64,000 bases of DNA, taken from positions 248,001 through 312,000 of the forward strand of contig NZ_BBOJ01000007.1 in NCBI RefSeq assembly GCF_000974445.1. Reading direction: 5' to 3'. Made by a program: the position numbers and the translations under genes. The notes beneath the pieces were generated by a model. That model was not told the origin of the DNA. It worked only from the letters and a program-made list of their open reading frames with translations, and searched no databases. Positions 34,339 to 41,550 of this stretch are shown piece after piece. Within the stretch, counting starts at the first letter, position 1, and the number at the start of each line of letters is the position of its first letter. Source of the DNA: Lentzea aerocolonigenes (GTDB lineage Bacteria; Actinomycetota; Actinomycetes; Mycobacteriales; Pseudonocardiaceae).

Positions 34339-34937
34339 TGATCGATCACCTGATCTACGCCGCGCCGGATCTCGACGCCGCGGTCGACGAGATCGAGCAA
34401 CGGTTCGGTGTGCGCGCCGCGGGCGGTGGCCAGCACCTCGGTCTGGGGACGCACAACAGGTTGCTCGCGCTCGGTCCGCGAACGTACCTGGAGATCATCG
34501 CGCCGGACCCGCGCCAGCCGGAGCCGGACCTGCCCCGTCCGTTCGGAGTGGACGGTGTGACGACGCCGGGCCTGGTCGGCTGGGCGATCACGTGCGACGA
34601 CATCGACCAGGCGCGGACCGCGGCCACGACCGCGGGTTTCGACCCCGGCGCCGTGATCGGCGGACAACGGCGGACGGCCTCGGGTGACGTGCTGCGGTGG
34701 CGGCTGACCAGCAACGCCCTCACCGGCGGCGTCGTGCCGTTCCTGATCAGCTGGGGTGACACGCCGTCGCCGGCGATCTCCGCGCCACCCGGCCTCGTGC
34801 TGGAGTCGGTGCACGTCGAGCACCCCGAGCCGGCGCTGATCACGTCCTGCCTGCACGCCCTCGGCGCCTTGGTCGAGGTCCGCTCTGCTCAGGAACCCGC
34901 CCTGGTCGCCGTGATCTCGGGACACGAACTCAGATAA
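34338..34937 (+). CDS. VOC/glyoxalase-like domain protein
   Basis: A 199-residue protein from ATG 34338, overlapping the pentein gene stop by one base. It begins MIDHLIYAAPDLDAAVDEIE, followed by HLGLGTHNRLLALGPRTYLEII, the pattern of the Glyoxalase_3 type of vicinal-oxygen-chelate fold, with the metal-ligand candidates His4 and Glu in YLEI. A second half-domain has GLVGWAITCDDIDQARTAA and GVVPFLISWGDTP. Role unknown; coupling to the pentein gene is the main clue. It ends in a short intergenic region with a TetR-type operator. Confidence 0.85.
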   Translation: MIDHLIYAAPDLDAAVDEIEQRFGVRAAGGGQHLGLGTHNRLLALGPRTYLEIIAPDPRQPEPDLPRPFGVDGVTTPGLVGWAITCDDIDQARTAATTAGFDPGAVIGGQRRTASGDVLRWRLTSNALTGGVVPFLISWGDTPSPAISAPPGLVLESVHVEHPEPALITSCLHALGALVEVRSAQEPALVAVISGHELR

Positions 34938-34974
34938 GTAACACTTGACTACTTAGTAACAGGTGTTACACGAT
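34938..34974 (+). promoter_or_regulatory. TetR autoregulatory operator and leaderless promoter
   Basis: GTAACAC (34938-34944) and GTGTTAC (34963-34969) form a perfect inverted repeat, 9 of 10 bp when extended inward. It brackets -35 TTGACT (34945-34950) and abuts -10 CACGAT (34969-34974), separated by 18 bp. The -10 ends 7 nt before the ATG at 34982, so the transcript is probably leaderless. The layout fits self-repression by the TetR protein. Confidence 0.65.
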
Positions 34975-34981
34975 CCGCGGC

Positions 34982-35560
34982 ATGGATCTGCACGAGGCCG
35001 AGCCCGCCCGCGATCCGCGGGTGCGCCGCACCCGCGCGGCGGTGATGCAGGCCGTCTTCGACCTGGTCAGCGCACGCGGCACGACCGCGATCACGGTCTC
35101 GGAGATCGCCGAGCTCGCGGACGTCAGCCGCCGCGTCGTCTACCAGCACTTCGGCGACCTCGACACGCTGCTGCTGGAGACCGGCCTCGACCTCGCGCGG
35201 CGTGAGCTGCTGCCCCGGCTGGCGGATCTTCGCGAACCCGTGGACGGGCGTGCGGAAACGCTCGTCCTGGCCCGGCACTTCTCGGACAACCGCGTGTTCT
35301 ACCGCGCGCTGCTGACCGGCTCCTGCGCGTTCGCCCTGGACCGCGGCCTGATCAGGCTGATGCTGCCGCTCAACCGGCACGGCGTCGCGCACCGCTACGG
35401 CGACAAGCTCTCCCCGCAGGCGATCGACGACCTCGCCGCGTTCATCACCGGTGGCGCGGGCTCCTTCGTCACGACCTGGGTGGTCGACGGCGCGCCCGAC
35501 CCCGAGGCCTTCACCGACCGGCTGCTGAGCGTGATCTCACTGATGATGGAGCTCCGATGA
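34982..35560 (+). CDS. TetR-family transcriptional regulator
   Basis: A 192-residue regulator. The N-terminal TetR helix-turn-helix (residues 15-65) reads RTRAAVMQAVFDLVSARG, ITVSEIAELADVSRRVVYQH and FGDLDTLL. The helical C-terminal ligand domain follows. Its stop overlaps the start of a CocE/NonD hydrolase gene (ATGA), and an inverted repeat lies in its promoter, so the pair is probably autoregulated and induced by a substrate or product of the hydrolase. Confidence 0.92.
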   Translation: MDLHEAEPARDPRVRRTRAAVMQAVFDLVSARGTTAITVSEIAELADVSRRVVYQHFGDLDTLLLETGLDLARRELLPRLADLREPVDGRAETLVLARHFSDNRVFYRALLTGSCAFALDRGLIRLMLPLNRHGVAHRYGDKLSPQAIDDLAAFITGGAGSFVTTWVVDGAPDPEAFTDRLLSVISLMMELR

Positions 35561-37137
35561 TCAGCTATCTCATCGAACGCAAGCTCAAGCTCTCCCCGCC
35601 CCTGACCCGTGACGTGGTGGTGCAGCGGGATCTGCGCGTGCCGATGCCCGACGGCGTGGAACTGCTGGCCGACAGGTGGATGCCGCACTCCGGTGGCGAC
35701 GGGCTGCCGACCGCGTTGATCCGCTCCCCCTACGGCAGGCGCGGGTTCGGCACGGTGTTCGCGAGGCCGCTGGCCGAACGCGGTTACCAGGTGCTGATCC
35801 AGAGCGTGCGCGGCGGGTTCGGCTCCGGCGGCACGTTCGACCCGATGCGCCAGGAACGCGCCGACGGCCTCGCGACCCTCGACTGGCTCGTCGCCCAGCC
35901 GTGGAGCGACGCGATCGTGCTGTACGGCCTGAGCTACCTCGGGCACGTGCAGTGGGCGGTCGCCGACCAGCTGCCACCGCAGGTCAAGGCGATGATCCCG
36001 ATCGTCACCGAGTCCGCGTTGACGCTGGAGTTCCTGCGCCCCGACGGCATCTCGCTGGAGACGCCGTTCGGCTGGGGCGTGCTGGTGGGCACGCAGGAAC
36101 GCCCGCTCGCGATGCTGCGCAAGCCCTTCCAGGACAAGAAGACGGCCAAGGCGCTCCAGGTGCTCCCGCTCGTCCAGGCGGACGTCGCCGCCTTCGGCGA
36201 GCGTTCCGCGTACATCCAGGACATCCTCACCCACGACGCCGGTTCCGCGCGGTGGGACGGGCTCGACCACAGCCACCGCGTCCCCGGCGTGACCGTGCCG
36301 GTCAGCTCGATCGGCGGCTGGTACGACATCTTCCTGCCCGGTCAGCTGCGCGACTACCGCGTGTTGCAGGACAACGGCCGCAACGCCCGGCTGACCGTCG
36401 GCCCGTGGACGCACACGGACATCACCGCCACGCCCGTCGAGGAGGCGCTGGAGTTCGGTCTCGCCCACGCCAACGGGATGGCGCCGCCGCACCGCGAGCC
36501 GGTCCGGCTGTACGTCATGGGCGAGGAGGCGTGGCGCGACTTCCCGTCGTGGCCGCCGCCCGGATACTCGTCGCAGCGCTTCCACCTCACTTCCGGAGGT
36601 GTGCTCAGCGCTGAGGTTCCCGCAGAGTCCTCAGTGGACTCCTACCGCTACGACCCCGCCGATCCCACGCCCGCCGTCGGTGGTGTGCGCCTGGCCGGGG
36701 ACAGCGGCCGGGTCGACAACACCGCCCTGGAGGCGCGGCCGGACGTGCTCACCTACACCACGCCGTTACTGGAGAAGGACGTCGAGGTCATCGGTGAGGT
36801 GAGCGCCGAGATCTGGTTCTCGTCCAGCCTGCCGCACGCCGACGTGTTCGTGCGACTGTGCGACGTCGATTCCGACGGCCGGTCGTGGAACGTGTGCGAC
36901 GGGCTGGTGAGCCTCACCGGAGCACAGGAGAAGCAGTGCGCCACCGTGCGGCTGTGGCCGACGGCGTACCGCTTCCGGTGCGGGCACCGCATCCGGGTCC
37001 AGGTGTCCAGTGGCGCGTTCCCGCGGTACGCGCGCAACCCCGGTACCGGTGAGTCACGGGCCACCGCCACGACACTGCTGGCAGCAGACCAGACCGTCCA
37101 CTGCGGACAGTCCGTGATCACGCTGCCGGTGCGCTGA
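35557..37137 (+). CDS. CocE/NonD-family alpha/beta hydrolase
   Basis: A 526-residue enzyme whose ATG overlaps the TetR stop by 4 bp. The N-terminal alpha/beta hydrolase domain has VPMPDGVELLADRW, RSPYGRRGFG, SVRGGFGSGGTF, nucleophile Ser in LYGLSYLGHVQW, Asp in SIGGWYDIF and His in GPWTHTD. A cap domain and a C-terminal jelly-roll (X-Pro dipeptidyl-peptidase C-terminal type, from about 330) complete the cocaine esterase / X-Pro peptidase layout. No signal peptide. Hydrolyses an ester or acylated compound; the substrate is unknown, and TetR control suggests a xenobiotic or secondary metabolite. Confidence 0.92.
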   Translation: MISYLIERKLKLSPPLTRDVVVQRDLRVPMPDGVELLADRWMPHSGGDGLPTALIRSPYGRRGFGTVFARPLAERGYQVLIQSVRGGFGSGGTFDPMRQERADGLATLDWLVAQPWSDAIVLYGLSYLGHVQWAVADQLPPQVKAMIPIVTESALTLEFLRPDGISLETPFGWGVLVGTQERPLAMLRKPFQDKKTAKALQVLPLVQADVAAFGERSAYIQDILTHDAGSARWDGLDHSHRVPGVTVPVSSIGGWYDIFLPGQLRDYRVLQDNGRNARLTVGPWTHTDITATPVEEALEFGLAHANGMAPPHREPVRLYVMGEEAWRDFPSWPPPGYSSQRFHLTSGGVLSAEVPAESSVDSYRYDPADPTPAVGGVRLAGDSGRVDNTALEARPDVLTYTTPLLEKDVEVIGEVSAEIWFSSSLPHADVFVRLCDVDSDGRSWNVCDGLVSLTGAQEKQCATVRLWPTAYRFRCGHRIRVQVSSGAFPRYARNPGTGESRATATTLLAADQTVHCGQSVITLPVR

Positions 37138-37140
37138 CGG

Positions 37141-38229
37141 TCAGGGACCCTTGCCTTTGCCCTTGCCGGACTTGCCCTTGCCGCTCTTGCCGTTCTGCTG
37201 GACCTGAACGGGCGCCGGCTGCACGGTGGTCTCGGCCACCGGTTGCTGGACGACCGGTGCCGGTGCCTGCACGGTGGTGCTCGGCTGCGTGGACACGGGC
37301 GCGGTGGTGGCCGGTGGCGCCGACTCCGCCGGTGCGGCGTGGTTCTGCGCGAGGATGCCGGTGCCGGCCGCCGCGATCAGCACCGCGGCCGACGCGGCGG
37401 CGAGCAGCCCCCGTGAACGCCGCGGCACGACAAAGGTCCGCGTGTCCGCCGCGAGCAACGCCTTGGCGCACTCGCGTGCGGTGGGACGGCGGGCAGCGGA
37501 CAGGGACGTCATCAACGTCAGCAGCCGGGCGACACCGAACGGCAGGTCGTCCGGCACGACCGGCGGCCGGTGCAACCTGGCCACGGCCGCCTCGATCTCG
37601 GCGCCCTCGTACTCCCGGTGCCCGGTAAGGCATTCCAGCAGCACCAGCCCCAACGCGTACACGTCGACCGCCGGCGTGATCTCGCCGCCACGCACCTGCT
37701 CCGGCGCCAGGTAGGCCGCCGTGCCGACGACCTGGTCGGCCCGCGTGACCCGAGCGCCGTCCACGAGGCGCACCAGGCCGAAGTCGGCCAGACGGGGCAC
37801 ATCGTCCTCGCCCAGCAGGATGTTGGAGGGCTTGACGTCACGGTGGACGAGGCCCTGATCGTGCACGTGAGCCAATGCGTCGGCCAGTGCCGCCCCGAGC
37901 CGGCGCACGTCCTCGACGCGCATAGGCCCGCGGTCGAGGCGATCACGCAACGTACGCCCCTCGACCAGTTCCAGCACCATGAACGGCGTCTCGCCGGTGG
38001 TGTCCGCGTCGTAGACCGTCACCAGCCCCGGATGCGACAGTCCCGCAAGCGTGCGGATCTCGTTGTCGAACCGGCGCGCGTCCGCCAGATCACGACCCTT
38101 GCGGAACAGCTTGATCGCGACGTCACGCGCGAGCACGGTGTCCCTGGCGCGGCGCACCTCGGCCACGCCACCCGTGCCCAGCACCTCGCCCAACCTGTAG
38201 CGGTCGGCGAGAAGACTCCTGTCCGGCAT
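37141..38229 (-). CDS. Membrane Ser/Thr protein kinase (PknB-like)
   Basis: A 362-residue kinase. The kinase domain (about residues 10-262) has glycine loop LGTGGVAEV, Lys40 in VAIKLF, catalytic loop VHRDVKPSN, DFG in LADFGLVRL and APE in YLAPEQV. One transmembrane helix (about 275-295, LLAAASAAVLIAAAGTGIL) leads to an extracytoplasmic tail rich in Pro, Thr and Gln that ends in a Gly-Lys-Ser repeat (GKSGKGKSGKGKGKG). No PASTA domains. It ends 3 bp from the convergent hydrolase gene. A basic repeat tail could contact anionic wall polymers; that is speculation. Confidence 0.93.
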   Translation of the reverse strand: MPDRSLLADRYRLGEVLGTGGVAEVRRARDTVLARDVAIKLFRKGRDLADARRFDNEIRTLAGLSHPGLVTVYDADTTGETPFMVLELVEGRTLRDRLDRGPMRVEDVRRLGAALADALAHVHDQGLVHRDVKPSNILLGEDDVPRLADFGLVRLVDGARVTRADQVVGTAAYLAPEQVRGGEITPAVDVYALGLVLLECLTGHREYEGAEIEAAVARLHRPPVVPDDLPFGVARLLTLMTSLSAARRPTARECAKALLAADTRTFVVPRRSRGLLAAASAAVLIAAAGTGILAQNHAAPAESAPPATTAPVSTQPSTTVQAPAPVVQQPVAETTVQPAPVQVQQNGKSGKGKSGKGKGKGP

Positions 38230-38336
38230 GATCCGGGATTCCCCGCCGAACGGGCGACCTAACCTTCCGGGAGGGGGCCGTGCGCACTGATCGGCGCGGT
38301 CGTGTCGCTGATGGTCACGTTCCAGCGGCTGCGCCC

Positions 38337-38591
38337 ATGACGAGCTTTGGTTGCGTCATCGCCGCTTCGCGACGATTGCAATTGGCGCTTGACTTCGGGG
38401 CCCTTGCGAGGCGCTGTGTCGGGCGGAAAAGGTCGGATGCTCCGCACCCGCCCGATCCGTGGACGGTAGCACCTCGCTCCCAAAGTCAAGCCCCAATCGC
38501 AGTCGTGCGTGGTTGCGTTGGGTTGTTCGGCTCACCTCATTACCGCTTGCCCGATGACGCATTGCCCTGTCCGGCTCGGCTTCGCCATCGC
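38337..38591 (+). repeat. Left arm of 255-bp inverted repeat
   Basis: Positions 38357-38459 match the reverse complement of 40248-40350 with only three mismatches in 103 bp, and 38559-38591 matches 40117-40149 over all 33 bp. The stretches between are more diverged. The arm contains an imperfect copy of the internal hairpin that is perfect in the right arm. Confidence 0.88.
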
Positions 38592-38856
38592 GGTTGTCAG
38601 GGGCGCTCGACTTCGCCTTCGACAGTGGTTCAGCTGGAGGGCCGGTTGTGCCTTGCCACTGCGGTCAGTGAGACGCATCGGCGATGCCGCTGCCATTGCT
38701 GTTTATCACTGTCGCGACCACTTCGCCATCGCCGTCGCGGAATTGTCGACGCGCGACAGAATGGGCCACGCAACGAGGAGGAAGCCGTAGCCCATTCGCC
38801 ATCGGATACGTTTCCTCGTCGCGGCCAGGCAGCATCGCCGTGCCTTCCTGCGGCGG

Positions 38857-40050
38857 TCAGGCGATGTTGATCGGGTTGCGTCTTGGCTTTTGTTGGGGGT
38901 CGAGCCAGTCGGGTGCGTAGAAGGTCGGGATGCCGTTGACCATCCTGACGTTCCACTTGCTCTGGTGGATGAGTGTGTGGTGGTGGCGGCAGAGCAGCAC
39001 GGCGTTGTCGACGGAGGTGTCGCCTCCGTTGGCCCAGTGTTTGATGTGGTGGGCGTCGCAGTGTCTGGGCGGTCTGCCGCAGCCCGGGAACGCGCAGCCC
39101 CGATCCCTCGCGACCAGAGTCCGACGGATTCCTGCCGGGAAGGTGCGGGTCTTGCGGCCGATGTCCATCGGCTGACCCTGGCTGCCCAGCAGCAGCGGGA
39201 TGATGCCCGCATTGCACGCCAGCTGACGCACCTGCTCGGCCGGGATGTGATCGCCGTTGTCGAGCATGCCCTGCCCGACCCGCTCGGCGAGGTCCTCGTG
39301 CCGCATGGTCACAGTGAGAGTGACCGGTTCGCCGCCGTGTTCGGGCAGCTGGTCGGCGCGCAGCATCAGGTCGATCAGGTCGGCGAGTGCGTCGCCTTCG
39401 CGTTCGGAGCGGCTGCGCGCGTCTGGGCCTTGCCCGGTGTCCGGGCGGGGCTTGGCCAGCGGATCCAGGAGTGCCTCGTACTTGGCGCCGGTGACCTTGT
39501 CCAGCTTGGCGCGGATCTCCAGCCGCCCGTTCTTCCACTGCATCAAGTGCTGATTGCCCGGCGGCGCAGGCTCGGCGTCACGAGGCTCCGGGTCGTTCTG
39601 GAAGAGGCTGTAGGCGAGCGTGTTGCCGAGCTTGCGGACTGTGACGGGCTCGAAGTCGCGTGCGTAGCCGACCACGGTGGTCTCGTGTTCGGCGGGCACG
39701 GTCTTCATGATTTCAGCGATTGCCGCGACGTGGTCGATCGACAACGCGCCCTCGGCCACCGCCTCCGCCGTCAGCGGCAGCTTAGGAGCGAGTTCGCTGC
39801 CGGTCGGGGTGATCTCATTCGTCAGCAGAGCGGCAGTGTCGATCCACCGGTTGGCGACGCGGAGATCCCAGCGGACGACGTGCCGCAACACCTGCGGCAA
39901 ATTCCGGTAACCCAGCTCGCTCGCGGCTCCGCGCCGATCCAATTCGGCGACGATCTGCAAGGCGGCATTCTCGCGGACCCGGATTTCCGTCACCTCGTCG
40001 ACGAGACTGCGGAGCAGCTCGTCGGTGGAGAGGAGGCGGTTTTCGATCAC
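38857..40050 (-). CDS. DUF222 / HNH endonuclease protein (13E12 repeat family)
   Basis: A 397-residue protein from GTG 40050. The large N-terminal DUF222 domain (residues 1-290) contains LRHVVRWDLRVANRWIDTAA and LSIDHVAAIAEIM; the C-terminal HNH nuclease has RGCAFPGCGRPPRHC (zinc Cys pair), CDAHHIKHWANGG, and VLLCRHHHTLIHQ. TAGATT (40063-40058) ends 7 nt before the start codon, so the transcript is probably leaderless. Actinobacterial genomes carry many copies of such proteins, including the mycobacterial REP13E12 family; cellular role uncertain. The gene lies inside long inverted repeats, suggesting it moves or moved with them. Confidence 0.93.
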   Translation of the reverse strand: MIENRLLSTDELLRSLVDEVTEIRVRENAALQIVAELDRRGAASELGYRNLPQVLRHVVRWDLRVANRWIDTAALLTNEITPTGSELAPKLPLTAEAVAEGALSIDHVAAIAEIMKTVPAEHETTVVGYARDFEPVTVRKLGNTLAYSLFQNDPEPRDAEPAPPGNQHLMQWKNGRLEIRAKLDKVTGAKYEALLDPLAKPRPDTGQGPDARSRSEREGDALADLIDLMLRADQLPEHGGEPVTLTVTMRHEDLAERVGQGMLDNGDHIPAEQVRQLACNAGIIPLLLGSQGQPMDIGRKTRTFPAGIRRTLVARDRGCAFPGCGRPPRHCDAHHIKHWANGGDTSVDNAVLLCRHHHTLIHQSKWNVRMVNGIPTFYAPDWLDPQQKPRRNPINIA

Positions 40051-40116
40051 GTGTTCTAATCTACCGCAAGATCACGACCAGATAACGGGTAAAGCCGCAC
40101 ACGATAGGGTGAACCA

Positions 40117-40369
40117 GCGATGGCGAAGCCGAGCCGGACAGGGCAATGCGAACGCAGGAAACCGGTAATGAGGCGAGCTGACCAACAGACGCAACCACGC
40201 ACGCTTGCGATTGGGGCTTGACTTTGGGTGCGAGGTGCTAGCCTTTTCGGATCGGGCGGGTGCGAAGCATCCGACCTTTTCCGCCCGACACAGCGCCTCG
40301 CAAGGGCCCCGAAGTCAAGCCCCAATCGCAATCGTCGCGAAGCGGCGATGAAATGACCCGGCTCGTCAT
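40117..40369 (-). repeat. Right arm of 255-bp inverted repeat with long internal hairpin
   Basis: Inside this arm TTGCGATTGGGGCTTGACTT (40205-40224) pairs perfectly with its complement at 40312-40331 (20 bp). TGCGAGGTGC (40229-40238) pairs with GCGCCTCGCA (40292-40301), and TCGGGCGG (40252-40259) with CCGCCCGA (40281-40288). The whole 127-nt segment could fold as one nested hairpin in DNA or RNA. Confidence 0.85.
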
Positions 40370-40582
40370 ACGACCCACGCAACCACCACCGCAAGACGAC
40401 CGCACCAGCAAAAGGCGCCTTGACCGGACGCGACCTTGTTGGCGGCACGCTTGCGGTTCTTCGGTGCATACAGCCCATCAGGCCACCATCCGCTGCCGCA
40501 CACCCACCCGCTCCGCTTGAACGCCCAGGACCGCACCAAGAGGTTCATCAACGCTTGATCGATACGACACCCCTGCCCGGTT

Positions 40583-40606
40583 GTGAAGGATTCTCACGTC
40601 CTTCAC
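40583..40606 (+). promoter_or_regulatory. Hairpin just upstream of sphingomyelinase-like gene
   Basis: GTGAAGGA / TCCTTCAC, an 8-bp stem with an 8-nt loop, ends 11 nt before the ATG at 40618, where a ribosome-binding site would be expected; none is seen. It could be an operator or a translational control structure. Confidence 0.4.
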
Positions 40607-40617
40607 CATCGGGCCCC

Positions 40618-41550
40618 ATGCGCCTGATCACGCTCGCCGCCGCCGTCGCGCTCACGATCCCGGCCGCACCGGCGGTCGCCGCCCCGGCTGCCCCTGCCGC
40701 CCCGAAGATCGCCACCTACAACGTCTTCATGTTGTCGCGGAACCTCTACCCGAACTGGGGGCAGGTGGCGCGGGCCGACCTGATCGACAGCACCGGTGTG
40801 CTGAACGGCCAGGACGTGGTCGTGCTGCAGGAGGCATTCGACAACACCGCCTCCGACCGGCTGCTCGCCAACCTCCGCGACACCTACCCGCACCAGACGC
40901 CGGTCCTCGGGCGCAGCACTGCCGGGTGGGACGTCACGAGCGGCGCCTACCGCGACTCGACTCCCGAGGACGGTGGGGTCGCGGTGCTGAGCCGGTGGCC
41001 GATCACCACGCGGGTTCAGCACGTCTACCGGGACGCGTGTGGTGCGGACTGGTTCTCCAACAAGGGTTTCGCCTACGTGCGCATCGAGGCGCCGTCCGGG
41101 CCGTTGCACGTGATCGGCACGCACATGCAGGCCGAGGACTCCTCCTGCACCAGCGCGCCGTCGGGGTACCGCGCCAAGCAGCGCGCCGAGATCAAGGCGT
41201 TCCTGACTGCGCGGAACATTCCCGCTTCCGAACCCGTCTACGTGGCCGGTGACATGAACGTCGTCAAGGCCAGTGACGAGTTTCCGCGGATGGTCGCCGA
41301 CCTGGGCGCGGCGACGCCCGAGATCGGCGGGCACCCGTTCTCGTGGGACTGCGCGGACAACAGCGTGTGCCGCGACCAGTACGGGCCGGAGTACGCGTCC
41401 GAGCACCTCGACTACGTGCTCAGCATTCAAGGACCGGTGCTGCGCAACGAGACGCGGCGGGTGAAGAGTCCTGAGTGGTCGATCTGGTCGTGGGGGCGCA
41501 AGTACACCTACACGGACTTCTCCGACCACTACCCCGTGTTCGCTAGCTGA
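40618..41550 (+). CDS. Secreted endonuclease/exonuclease/phosphatase-fold phosphodiesterase (sphingomyelinase C-like)
   Basis: A 310-residue exported protein. The start at ATG 40618 is chosen because a classic Sec signal follows (MRLITLAAAVALTIPAAPAVAA). The catalytic fold begins KIATYNVFML; metal ligand Glu in VVVLQEAFDN, then GGVAVLSRWPI, GTHMQAEDSSC, the Asp-x-Asn of VAGDMNVVKA, and Asp-His in YTDFSDHYPVF at the C terminus. Size and motifs fit bacterial neutral sphingomyelinase / phospholipase C. It probably hydrolyses phospholipid head groups for phosphate scavenging, or acts on host or neighbour membranes. Its end overlaps the convergent helical-repeat gene by 8 bp. Confidence 0.88.
   Translation: MRLITLAAAVALTIPAAPAVAAPAAPAAPKIATYNVFMLSRNLYPNWGQVARADLIDSTGVLNGQDVVVLQEAFDNTASDRLLANLRDTYPHQTPVLGRSTAGWDVTSGAYRDSTPEDGGVAVLSRWPITTRVQHVYRDACGADWFSNKGFAYVRIEAPSGPLHVIGTHMQAEDSSCTSAPSGYRAKQRAEIKAFLTARNIPASEPVYVAGDMNVVKASDEFPRMVADLGAATPEIGGHPFSWDCADNSVCRDQYGPEYASEHLDYVLSIQGPVLRNETRRVKSPEWSIWSWGRKYTYTDFSDHYPVFAS

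Larger units (their letters stand above)
38337..40369. mobile_element. Candidate mobile unit: DUF222-HNH gene inside long inverted repeats
   Basis: An HNH nuclease gene (38857-40050) is enclosed by inverted repeats of roughly 255 bp (38337-38591 and 40117-40369). Both outer ends start ATGACGAGC. The 13E12 family of mycobacterial repeats carries the same protein type, so mobility is plausible. I see no obvious target-site duplication and no transposase. The flanks alone account for most of the 38230-38856 and 40051-40617 gaps; 38592-38856 and 40370-40580 show nothing else I can support. Confidence 0.5.

Noticed and set aside
40205..40331. Structured non-coding RNA or riboswitch
   Set aside because: The fold is striking, but it recurs inverted at the other side of the HNH gene, so a DNA-level repeat explains it better; transcription evidence would be needed.
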